DNA of 64,000 nucleotides from Amphiduros pacificus (lineage: Eukaryota; Annelida; Polychaeta; Phyllodocida; Hesionidae): the NCBI GenBank assembly GCA_949316495.1, contig OX439010.1, positions 10,080,309 to 10,144,308 of the forward strand, read 5' to 3'. The translations under genes and the position numbers were made by a program. Position 1 is the stretch's first letter, and each line of letters opens with the position of its first letter. Shown one piece after another: positions 53,801 to 64,000 of this stretch. The notes below the pieces were generated by a model, which saw only the letters and a program-made list of their open reading frames with translations, did not search any database and was not told where the DNA came from.

Positions 53801-56800
53801 TGTTTCCAGTGCATGGACGGCCTTCCATACAGCCACCATACCAGGCGTGCCAGCCACATCCACGAACTGTTCCTCAAATAACTTTGCCAGGACAAAGCCA
53901 AGTCCTAATCCATGCGAGGCCTGCAGAACCACGGAGTGTTCACAGTCTGGCTGCCCAGGTAATCCTCGCTGTAGTGCATCCAGGATCCAGTAGGTGGCAT
54001 CAGCATTGGTGGTCATGATGACGGGGATTATGTGACTCAGTGCGATGCTGGATGCAGCGCGGGCCAAGATACTTGCGTTACCCAGCGTGCGCTCAGAATC
54101 TCCCCCAGACCTCTGAATCAGCACAGACCATCATCCAGATTAATCAACATAAGCTTTCTTTGCCTTTTATATCAATATATATATTATACAAATATGGACC
54201 TGGGTGGAGTGCAATATGACTTTTTATGGAACTTCGGAAAGTTATATTGCACGAGGCGCAGCCGAGTGCAATATAACTTTCCGAAGGTCCATAAAAAGTC
54301 ATATTGCACGACACCCAGGTACATATTTGTTTTATTCTATGATCACTGTGTTAATTACTGCCATTGTTGGTTTAATTCTAAAAGTGAGAACTGAAAAGGA
54401 CGAGTTTGTCTGTATGGTGACGTCATTATAGGGCTTCCCCAACATTTCCCGCCATGAAAGGGACGAGTTTGTCTGTATGGTGACGTCATGGAATTCCCCA
54501 TCAGTGCAGTGGAAAGTATATTGACGTGCAATATAATGCATCTGGTCAATAAAACAATTTAGAGAAGCTCACGTGACCAGGAATTGACCAATCACAGCAC
54601 AGAATACACAGTGATCATAGAATAAATATATATATCGAACATGACTATTCTGAGCTACACTGAGATATTGATGTGTAAACTTTCTTACCAACCATTAAAA
54701 GGGTATGCAGATTTTCAATTTTCACAATTGCCTTGAAAGTGTTCCACAATTAGACATCAAAGTTGAAAAATCAAGTTCCATGAAAATGATGTTTTCTTTT
54801 TTCAAAAAATATTTGTATCATGAGCTTTTATGTTCACAAAAAGAAGCCTGCCACCAGAAGAAAGTGCCCTGCCCTTGACTCTAAACATTTTTATTTAAAC
54901 ATTAGATCTTGATAAATGCATATTAAAAAAAATCATCACTTTTGAAATAGAAATGAATTGTCCATGATCCGTACCTGTTGTCCGATTGGCCAGATTCTTC
55001 CCATGGGTCTGAAGCCTGGGTCAAGCACGCTGATCAGGGTGTTGATGGCCGTGTTCAGCCAATGAGAATGCGTTATGTGTTCAGGAGCTTGCTGCGTCGT
55101 CTTCAGGGCTTCTGCATCCAGGCCTGCAGCATAGCTGGTTACTATGGTAACCAGGCCAGCCAGGGCATGGACACAGTTGGCCTGGATGGAAGGACTCCCC
55201 CTGGAGGCGCTCTTGATCAGGTCTAGCAACTTGTCTCTGGCCCTAGTTACATTAAGAATTCATTGAATCCACTTTTTACTATATTCTAAATTGAGTGCAG
55301 ACATTTCTTCTGTGATCATGTTTCACCAGGAGAGTTTTCACAATAATTGAAAAAGCTTTTTGCTAATTACTACAAATTGGAGTCATAATTAAATAGTCTT
55401 TAAAAACAAATCTTTATTCTTTACTCTCCATGTTGGGTCTTTGGGTTAAAGACAGGCATTTGTTTTCAGAATTATTGACCAGAATAATTCTCCTTTAATG
55501 ATTGGTATATGGAATAAATGTTAATTTCTAATTGGATTGCTTACCAAAGCCATGCTGTCTCAACCTTAATTTTGTGTTCCTCAAGGTCATCAACACGACC
55601 TTGCTGTAAGTGTAGCTCTAACTCAGCAGTGCGACTCTAAAATATATATTTTTTTAAATATAAGCATTACCCCTGAATAAGAGTTTGAAAAAAGTTGGTA
55701 CATATCTCAAAGGCTATATAGCACCTATCCATATCACGTCATGCACTCCCCTGATATAATGATAGCTAAAAACACGTAGGCTATTTAGTACTTATCCAGG
55801 TCATATAATTGTCACCCCCCTGATATAGTTACCTGCAGGTAGGCGATGTAGCACCTATCCATGTCAAGTGATACACCCCCCTGATATTGATATAGTTACC
55901 CCCTGATATTGATATAGTTACCCCCCTGATATTGATATAGCCTGCAGGTAGGCAATGTAGCATCTATCCATGTCATGTGACACACCCCCTGATATTGATA
56001 TAGCCTGCAGGTAGGCAATGTAGCATCTATCCATGTCAAGTGACACACCCCCCTGATATTGATATAGTTACCTGCAGGTAGGCGATGTAGCACCTATCCA
56101 TGTCAAGTGACACACCCCCCTGATATTGAAATAGTTTCCTGCAGGTAGGCAATGTAGCACCTATCCATATCAAGTGACACACCCCCCTGATATTGATATA
56201 GTTACCTGCAGGTAGGCGATGTAGCACCTATCCATATCAAGTGACACACCCCCCTGATATTGATATAGTTACCTGCAGGTAGGCGATGTAGCATCTATCC
56301 ATGTCATGTGATACACCCCCCTGATATTGATATAGTTACCTGCAGGTAGGCGATGTAGCATCTATCCATGTCATGTGAAACACCCCCCTGATATTGATAT
56401 AGTTACCTGCAGTTAGGCAATGTAGCATCTATCCATATCAAGTGACACACCCCCCTGATATTGATATAGTTACCTGCAGGTAGGCGATGTAACACCTATC
56501 CATATCAAGTGACACACCCCCCTGATATTGATATAGTTACCTGCAGGTAGGCGATGTAGCACCTATCCATATCAAGTGACACACCCCCCTGATATTGATA
56601 TAGTTACCTGCAGGTAGGCGATGTAGCACCTATCCATGTCAAGTGATACACCCCCCTGGTATTGATATAGTTACCTGCAGGTAGGCGATGTAGCATCTAT
56701 CCATATCAAGTGACACACCCCCCTGATATTGATATAGTAACCTGCAGGTAGGCGATGTAGCACCTATCCATGTCAAGTTATACACCCCCCTGGTATTGAT

Positions 56801-59800
56801 ATAGTTACCTGCAGGTAGGCGATGTAGCATCTATCAATATCAAGTGACACACCCCCCTGATATTGATATAGTTACCTGCAGGTAGGCGATGTAGCACCTA
56901 TCCATATCAAGTGACACACCCCCCTGATATTGATATAGTTACCTGCAGGTAGGCGATGTAGCACCTATCCATGTCAAGTGATACACCCCCCTGGTATTGA
57001 TATAGTTACCTGCAGGTAGGCGATGTAGCATCTATCCATATCAAGTGACACACCCCCCTGATATTGATATAGTAACCTGCAGGTAGGCGATGTAGCACCT
57101 ATCCATGTCAAGTTATACACCCCCCTGGTATTGATATAGTTACCTGCAGGTAGGCGATGTAGCATCTATCAATATCAAGTGACACACCCCCCTGATATTG
57201 ATATAGTTACCTGCAGGTAGGCGATGTAGCACCTATCCATGTCATGTGATACACCCACCTGATATTGATATAGTTACCTGCAGGTAGGCAATGAAGCACC
57301 AATCCATGTCAAGTGATACACCCCCCTGATATTGATATAGTTACCTGCAGGTAGGCGATGTCCATGTCAAGTGACACACCCCCCTGATATTGATATAGTT
57401 ACCTGCAGGTAGGCGATGTAGCACCTATCCATGTCAAGTGACACACCCCCCTGATATTGATATAGTTACCTGCAGGTAGGCGATGTAGCACATATCCATG
57501 TCAAGTGACACACCCCCCTGATATTGATATAGTTACCTGCAGGTAGGCAATGAAGCACCAATCCATGTCAAGTGATACACCCCCCTGATATTGATATAGT
57601 TACCTGCAGGTAGGCGATGTCCATGTCAAGTGACACACCCCCCTGATATTGATATAGTTACCTGCAGGTAGGCGATGTAGCATCTATCCATGTAGGACAC
57701 CCAGGCACCAGACATAGACACATACTGCAGCCAGTCTGTGGGCTGTGCATTCACCTGAAATCACACACACTGAAATTCACACACAAATATTCTCTCCACA
57801 GAGAAAACCATAGCCTAATTATAAGTGCTAACAAATATAAAATAAAAACTAGTGACACACAGTAGAGACAACACAACATAGTCAAATAGAAATGTCTCCA
57901 TCTTGATTTTTCTGTCAATTTTTATTTCTTATATGTCACGAAGTAATAGTTGAAGATAACGTCATTTACAAATTCAAAGTTATGTTTTACTATATTATAA
58001 TAGAATCCTGTACATGAATATACATGTATTCTAAAATTTATAAATTTTTATAAGACAAATCTGGTAACAAATTCAGGCCGTCATGTTTACACAAACTGAT
58101 GTCTAGTGTGCTAAGATTAGGATAAAATTTGACACATTCAGTACGGCTATATCTCGGCCTTTGATACATATGTTATTCTGAATTTCAAGGTGGCGCAGTA
58201 TAGAACAATATGATCTTCAGCATAATATCATAATATGAGTGTGTCTGGTGTATGCTGACCTCGTTGAGGAGAGTGTAGAGCATTTGATGGTAAGAGCGGC
58301 CATGTGTCATCAGTGAACTCTTGTTGGCCCGGCCATCGTGACCCACTGGTAACTCTGGGTCATAGCTCAAGACTAAACCGGCTGTTGAAAATAAATAAAC
58401 TGTTAATGTTAGAATCACAAGCTAAACATCTATCAAATATGCAAAGATCAAAAGGTTGGAATAAGGTATATTTGAAAATCCCACAATAAGGTAGAAGTTG
58501 AATATCATGCAATAAGGTAAATTTGAATATCACGAAATAAGGTAAAGTTGAATATCACGCAATAAGGTAAAGTTGAATATCACACAATAAGGTAAAGTTG
58601 AATATCACACAATAAGGTAGAAGGTGAATATCATGCAATAAGACTGAGTATAATATTAAACCAAATTTGACATTGAATTTTCAACATTTTTTTGAAGATC
58701 AAAAACTCAAATTTGGGTGTCTTATTTGGGTAAAATATCATTCATCAAATTTGCATGTTAAAATTGTCAAACATCTCTGATAAAAACCATCACACGTCAA
58801 AGGATATTCAAGCAATTTGAATTCTGTTCAGTGGGTTATATTTCCTGGACGTAACCATCATCACATAATATTTCATTACTGGAAATCAGATAATATTTTC
58901 ATTTCAGTAGCTGTAAGTTGACTTTTTGTTTGGAAAAATCCAATAAGATTCTAATATTACACTGCAAATTGGTGGCTCCCCCTGGCATATAATGCAATGT
59001 TTTATATCATAATGAATTTAAAGTGTCTAAGGTTCTAATTTAAAGCTATGTTTTTAAATATCAGCAGTCATTAATTGACTAAATTCTAATATAAGATATA
59101 AAATATGAAACCAACTGTGAGCTTGCTATCATGGGAGCAGGTAATACCATTATGGAAATGTTAAACAATTATCATAACACAAAAGGCAAGTCTGAAAATC
59201 ATAAAATATCAAGTTTGTTTTTTTATTGCACAATATGCTTTTAAGAAGAACAAAATAATATAATATTCTGACCTGCTAGGCAAGGCTAGTATGATATTTG
59301 CTTGACATTTCCATAATAGTATCAAATATGTTTTGTTTATTGGACAATACACTTTTAAGGAGAACAAAATAATATAATATTCTGACCTGCCAGGTAGGGT
59401 CTGAGAGTTGGGTTGCGGAGTCCGTCATACTTGGTCTTGAGGAAGTGTGGGATGGTGCTGACGACCTTGTCATGTGACTGGGTGCGCCTCTGGTGAGCCG
59501 TGTGATACACTCCCCGGGGAAGAGCACTCACTTCCTGTCCCACTAATGAGGTCAGAAACACCTCAACAGCTGCAAATACATCCATACATATAAATAGGTG
59601 TCATAAACAAGTCTAAACTGTAATGGACTTTGAAAAGAATACTATGATTTCTTTGATATATGATTCATACAATTTGTTTTAACAGCTTCAAATACATCAG
59701 AAATATAAATAGATGTCAGAAATATAAAAATATAAAGACATCAGAAATATAAAAAGAAGTCTAAATTGCAATGTTTTTTTAAAGATTAGTATACTATGAT

Positions 59801-60743
59801 TTTCTTAATAGTTGATGAATACAATTTTTCAAAGATTTCTTAAACAGTATTTTCCCACATCATCTGGGGTTTATGAACTAGGTTACACTATAATGACCTT
59901 GGAAGGGAATGGATCATGACATCACTTTAATTACCATGGAAGGGGATCATGACCTCAGAAGAGGATCACATGTTTCGCTGTAATGACCTCAGAAGAGGAC
60001 CCTGTCTTCACTCTTATGACCTCACAAAGAAATCATAGTTGTTTTTTGTTTTTACAAATAACCACGTATAAAACAAAATAATTCACCTGGACTTTAAGGG
60101 TAGCAACGTGCTAATATCTTCCGGAAAATATTTTGAAGAGATTTATGAATTTATTTGAATACCTTCACATAATTATGTAACTGTTTGAGCGACAGAATGG
60201 ATATCATGTGACAGAATAAATGTTTGAATATGTTTGACTTCTTTGGACACCAATCATTTAATTCTTTCCAGAATATTCACTCCTAAAAGCTCTTCCAATC
60301 AGCACTACTTCTGTTTGAATATCCTCCTGTTTGAATTGCCTTATTTTAGAATTATCAGAAATAAATGTGTAACACTTATTACAGGTGGATCAAATTCATA
60401 AATCATCATCCGGTTTTGAAATTAAGTAATTTCCTTAAAGTTTTTCAAAACATGGAAATTGATTGTCGCCTACCTACACAGTTCTTATTATGTAATCCTA
60501 TTATAGGGACATTTGCCTCCTACACAACTGCTATCTGTTTCTAACCAATAAAGAATCTTGTTTCAATATTGTTCCTAAATAAAATGTAAATACGTTTTGA
60601 AACAAAGAAGAATTCTCATGTTGACCTGGTAAAACCTGTGGTGCCACCTGTCCTATTAACCTTGTGAAGCAAACACCAGGTGGCTCTGGCTCAGCATCAG
60701 ATCCGGCTTCTGCTGCACAGGCAACTTTGATATCATCTCTCAC
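47898..60743 (-). CDS. FOCAD: Focadhesin-like protein, C-terminal 1,068 residues (20 exons, 5' end outside the window)
   Basis: Exons in order: 60743-60626, 59569-59387, 58381-58260, 57754-57662, 55636-55545, 55242-54975, 54112-53775, 53583-53439, 53315-53196, 52908-52786, 52574-52497, 51552-51384, 51101-50895, 50676-50561, 50240-49959, 49820-49618, 49382-49202, 48799-48581, 48460-48385 and 47971-47898 (TAG). All phases agree and total 3,207 nt. The protein is helical and HEAT/armadillo-like, with segments such as SIQANCVHALAGLVT, LGSLVGLGIALCAMC, NIGVCVSVGLVCDGL and VEFAINLMSCAVITW, which I recognise as focadhesin C-terminal; the name is from memory of the family, not from a search. Human focadhesin has about 1,800 residues, so roughly 60% is here. 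In vertebrates it is tied to focal adhesions and to stability of the SKI RNA-decay complex. No exon is broken. Arrays or duplications touch exons 2, 4 and 11 (window numbering) and the stop. Confidence 0.8.
50336..50475. repeat. Inverted and tandem repeats in a FOCAD intron
   Basis: 'aaaaagtaagcttaaaacag' is followed by three near-copies of its reverse complement ('aaactgtttaagcttacttt' type). The RNA would fold into alternative stems. It lies between the exons at 50561 and 50240. Confidence 0.75.
51590..52325. other. FOCAD intron without recognised features
   Basis: Ordinary AT-rich intron sequence between the exons ending at 52497 and starting at 51552. No repeat or RNA gene was seen apart from the 85-bp duplication that follows. 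Confidence 0.5.
52331..52500 (-). repeat. 85-bp tandem duplication carrying the FOCAD exon 11 donor
   Basis: Copies 52331-52415 and 52416-52500 are about 95% identical. On the minus strand both contain CCCA|GTAAGTTATA; the functional donor is in the upstream-reading copy and the second is a ready-made cryptic donor in the intron. Confidence 0.85.
54190..54626. mobile_element. Foldback/MITE-like element with nested inverted repeats in a FOCAD intron
   Basis: 54190-54330 is a near-perfect hairpin: 'gtgcaatatgactttttatg' and 'ggaaagttatattgcac' face their reverse complements across a 13-bp loop (about 60-bp arms). A second inverted pair is 54331-54350 ('tttattctatgatcactgtg') with 54607-54626. 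Between them a 28-bp direct repeat 'gacgagtttgtctgtatggt' plus 'gacgtcat' occurs at 54399 and 54462. No coding capacity; probably a non-autonomous DNA transposon. Confidence 0.75.
55690..57690 (-). repeat. 67-bp tandem array of the FOCAD exon 4 end and splice donor (about 29 copies)
   Basis: Read on the minus strand each unit holds the end of exon 4 (codons for MDRCYIAYLQ), the donor CTGCAG|GTAACT and about 35 intron bases. The functional exon is the first copy at 57662. The first part (55690-55990) is more degenerate. Blocks recur 335 bp apart (56639-56830 and 56974-57165 are identical), which is five units, so a higher-order repeat has formed. 67 is not a multiple of three. Confidence 0.95.
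58463..58642. repeat. 25-27 bp tandem repeat in a FOCAD intron
   Basis: About seven copies of 'aataaggtaaagttgaatat' plus 'cac.c' lie just downstream in plus coordinates of the exon at 58260-58381. Confidence 0.9.
58650..59220. other. FOCAD intron without recognised features
   Basis: AT-rich intron sequence between the 25-bp repeat and the 114-bp duplication. Nothing distinct was seen. Confidence 0.5.
59224..59409 (-). repeat. 114-bp tandem duplication carrying the FOCAD exon 2 donor
   Basis: Segments about 59224-59295 and 59338-59409 align with an offset of 114 bp. On the minus strand the functional copy reads CTGGCAG|GTCAGAAT and the intronic copy CTAGCAG|GTCAGAAT. The exon portion duplicated is about 20 bases. 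Confidence 0.8.
59590..60620. other. FOCAD intron with minor repeats
   Basis: A short imperfect repeat 'atgacctcagaagagga' occurs near 59950-60000, and 'aaatataaa..agatgtcaga' near 59690-59760. No gene was seen. Confidence 0.5.
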
Positions 60744-60749
60744 CTGCTC

Positions 60750-61675
60750 AAACAAACATCAGAATGAACAATTAGAGTTAATCAAGTTGTGATTATTTAT
60801 AATCAAAATGTTATGCAATTATTTTGAATTTAAACCCACACGGTCCTGTCATAAATTATTACCCATCACATAATGGCTATTGCATTGCCAAGGACATTAT
60901 CTAACCTACAACGTTATTTGAATTATCTAAGATAGTCATTCTCCATAGAAGATTGCTAAATAGTTTTTACATTAACATTTCTCTGGAGTTATAAAATGTA
61001 ACTTTCCTTCTACAGCCCCAGGACATATCCGGGAAAGACTCACTCATTGAAAAAAAAAATCTATTATTTAGGATTGTTCTGGTCTTGTGTTGAAATATTT
61101 AACTACGCATATTTTCTATTTCAACAGGCCTGACACTCAATTTTTCTTTAAATGATGTAGAAATATTGACCTTTAATAAGTGAAAAGCTCTTTGATTACT
61201 AATTAAAGGTTTATTTTCCAAAATATTATATACATGTTCCAGATATAAATCATCATTAAAATAGAAAAATACCACTGTTAATACTTGTAAGCAAAAGACA
61301 CTGATCAAAAGAAATTTCCAAGATTTACTTCATTTTGAGACAAGAGATGAGGGAAAATTAAGACTCAACCTCTCAGCATTTAAAGGTTTCCCTGCATGGT
61401 CTGCTGCAATATATGCAGACTAATTACTCTTGTACAATGTAATATCAACATTTGTACTGACTTCACTTCCTACATATCAATGACTATTTTTAAGGTATTC
61501 TTTTAAATCAAACTTAGGATAATCAATCCTGATTTTTTAAATATTGAAGAGTTTCCAGACTTAATTCCTTTTTTAAAATCATTCAATTCACATAAGTATC
61601 TCAATAGATTTCATCTGCATTTGAGTTATGAAGAAGGTTGGAAAATCAATACATTATTGTGCGTGTTTGCTACCT
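60750..61675. other. Stretch without a recognised exon
   Basis: It lies within the FOCAD gene (5' side), but I found no exon with matching phase. A 69-codon minus-strand frame (61099-61308) is AT-rich and unassigned; it could be a fragment of an old LINE, which I cannot support. Confidence 0.4.
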
Positions 61676-61679
61676 TGAA

Positions 61680-63030
61680 AGTTTACCCTCCCGTATTATC
61701 CCACCCTTTTGTACCACCCCACCCTCCTACACTACCCCACCCTCTTGTATTATCCCACCCTTTTGTACCACCCCACCCTCCTACACTACCCCACCCTCCT
61801 GTATTATCCCACCCTTTTGTACCACCCCACCCTCCTGTACTATTCCACCCTTTTGTACCACCCCACCCTCCTACACTACCCCACCCTCCTGTATTATCCC
61901 ACCCTTTTGTACCACCCCACCCTCCTGTTCTACCCCATCCTCCTGTATTACCCCACCCTCCTGTGCTACCCCCACCCTCCTGTACTACCCCACCCTCCTA
62001 CACTACCCCATCCTCCTGTATTATCCCACCCTTTTGTACCACCCCACCCTCCTACACTACCCCACCCTCCTGTATTATCCCACCCTTTTGTACCACCCCA
62101 CCCTCCTGTTCTACCCCATCCTCCTGTGCTACCCCACCCTCCTGTACTATCCCACCCTCCTGTGCTACCCCACCCTCCTGTACTACCCCACCCTCCTGTG
62201 CTACCCTGCCCTCCTGTGCTACCCCATCCTCCTGTAATACCCCACCCTCCTGTACTACACCCACCCTCCTGTACTATACCCACCCTCCTGTGCTACCCCA
62301 TCCTCCTGTACTATCCCACCCTCCTGTGCTACCCTGCCCTCCTGTGCTACCCCATCCTCCTGTCCTACCCCACCCTCCTGTACTACCCCACCCTCCTGTA
62401 CTTCCCCACCCTCCTGTGCTACCCCACCCTCCTGTACTACCCCACCCTCCTGTACTATCCCACCCTCCTGTGCTACCCCACCCTCCTGTACTATACCCAC
62501 CCTCCTGTGCTACCCCACCCTCCTGTGCTACCCCACCCTCCTGTGCTACCCCACCCTCCTGTACTACCCCACCCTCCTGTGCTACCCCATCCTCCTGTAC
62601 TATCCCACCCTCCTGTTCTACCCCACCCTCCTGTACTATACCCACCCTCCTGTACTACCCCACCCTCCTGTGCTACCCCACCCTCCTTCACTACCCCACC
62701 CTCCTGTGCTACCCCACCCTCCTGTACTATCCCACCCTCCTGTACTACCCCACCCTCCTGTACTATACCCACCCTCCTGCACTACCCCATCCTCCTGTAT
62801 AACCCTACCTTCCTGCAGTACCCCACCCTCCTGTGCTACCCCACCCTCCTGTGCTACCCTACCCTCCTGTACTACCCCACCCTCCTGTGCTACCCCACCC
62901 TCCTGTACTATCCCCACCCTCTTGTGCTACCCTACCCTCCTGTACTACTCCACCCTCCTGTGCTACCCCACCCTCCTGTGCTACCCCACCCTCCTGTACT
63001 ATCCCCACCCACCTGCACCATTTCATCCCC
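61680..63030. repeat. 18-bp minisatellite (about 75 copies)
   Basis: The unit is 'ccaccctcctgtactacc' with t/g, t/c and 16-19 bp length variants. The first third is interspersed with 'cccacccttttgtacca' variants. Because most units are 18 bp, long proline-rich frames (up to 470 codons) are open on both strands; they are an effect of the repeat, not a gene. Confidence 0.97.
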
Positions 63031-63289
63031 TGAAGTAATCCCTCCCGCAAACCTACAGCCTCCGACACTATCTTTACTTATTCATAGAGTATTCAATCCA
63101 TCCCACTTTTACACACGATCCAAATTATAATAATGACATAATTAATCTAATCAATACACAATTTCAGAAAATAAATTGTGGAGTTCAAGTTTAGATGTGT
63201 CACGGCATAATTGTGTATGACACTGCTTGACAATTAACTTATCAATTGCCAGCCATATTTAGGAACAAGTAATAGTAAATAAAGAGAGT

Positions 63290-64000
63290 GTTTCTTGAGG
63301 GGGCGGGGTGGAGATGGTAGTTGGTGGGGTGGGGACAGTTTGTGGGAATTAGGGAAGCAGAAATGATAGTTGGTGGGATGGGAAGAGTTCATGGGGAATT
63401 AGGGGAGCAGAGATGTTAGTTGGTGGGGCAGGGAGAGTTTGTGGGGAATTAGGGAAGCAGAGATGTTAGTTGGTGGGATGGCGAGAGTTAGAGGGGAATT
63501 AGGGAAGCAGAGATGTTAGTTGGTGGGGTGGGGAGAGTTTGTGGGGAATTAGGGAAGCAGAGATGTTAGTTGGTGGGGTGGGGAGCGTTTGAGGGGAATT
63601 AGGGAAGCAGAGATGTTCGTTGGTGGGGTGGGGAGCGTTTGAGGGGAATTAGGGAAGCAGAGATGTTAGTTGGTGGGGTGGGGAGGGTTTGAGGGGAATT
63701 AGGGAAGCAGAGATGTTAGTTGGTGGGGTGGGGAGCATTTGAGGGGAATTAGGGAAGCAGAGATGTTAGTTGGTGGGGTGGGGAGAGTTAGAGGGGAATT
63801 AGGGAAGCAGTGATGTTAGTTGGTGGGATGGGGAGAGTTTGAGGGGAATTAGGGAAGCAGTGATGTTAGTTGGTGGGGTGGGGAGAGTTAGAGGGGAATT
63901 AGGGAAGCAGTGATGTTAGTTGGTGGGGTGGGGAGAGTTAGAGGGGAGTTAGGGAAGCAGAGATGTTAGTTGGTGGGGTGGGGAGAGTTAGAGGGGAATT
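63290..64000. repeat. 50-bp minisatellite running off the window
   Basis: About 14 copies of a 50-bp unit beginning 'agggaagcagagatgttagt' and followed by G-rich 'tggtggggtggggagagttt'. One strand has G runs suited to G-quadruplex formation. Confidence 0.97.

Noticed and set aside
61099-61308. Upstream FOCAD exon
   Set aside because: AT-rich frame without splice sites in the required phase and unlike the helical repeats of the known exons.
61621-63130. Proline-rich open frames of up to 473 codons and Gly-rich frames on the other strand
   Set aside because: They exist only because the minisatellite unit is mostly 18 bp; every frame and both strands are open, with no start context, splice sites or domain.

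Overview
The window is animal nuclear DNA. It is AT-rich and intron-rich, with short exons bounded by GT/AG sites and many minisatellites. It also holds degraded LINE and tRNA-derived SINE copies. Multi-domain C-type lectins, a single-copy DPH2 and a focadhesin-like gene, plus a microsatellite flanked by a 'tttatatagcgc' tail, suggest a marine invertebrate, perhaps a deuterostome or lophotrochozoan. I cannot name the species.

Layout. (1) 450-3548 (+): 3' part of a gene for tandem C-type lectin domains, each domain split over two exons. (2) 3929-8229 (+): a compact two-exon gene, with a signal-peptide exon and a lectin-like cysteine-containing domain exon separated by a 3.7 kb intron of duplications and a SINE. 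(3) 8.3-14.2 kb: repeats, a LINE 3' end, an (AAT)n tract and an inverted-repeat element. (4) 14296-19651 (+): a complete six-exon DPH2 of 493 residues (diphthamide synthesis). (5) 20-23.8 kb: intergenic minisatellite and dispersed repeats. (6) 23848-about 44.5 kb (+): a CCAAT/TATA/initiator promoter followed by about a dozen diverged copies of an exon triplet (A-B-C) with constant internal spacing and no conserved reading frame, read here as an undescribed tandem-unit spliced noncoding RNA locus. (7) 44.8-45.7 kb: a GC-rich 33-bp array and a LINE 3' end. (8) 47898-60743 (-): the last 20 exons (1,068 residues, all phases consistent) of a protein I recognise as focadhesin (FOCAD); its 5' exons lie beyond the window. 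(9) 61.7-64 kb: two long minisatellites.

Two themes stand out. First, the exon-triplet array, whose A-B gaps are 59-75 bp and B-C gaps 37-43 bp in nearly every unit although the sequences have diverged. Second, tandem duplications repeatedly start at functional gene boundaries: the 5' splice sites of DPH2 exon 3 and FOCAD exons 4, 2 and 11 (numbered within the window), and the stop codons of DPH2 and FOCAD. DPH2 and FOCAD are otherwise intact. Exon coordinates are hand-read from splice consensus and phase, without transcript evidence.
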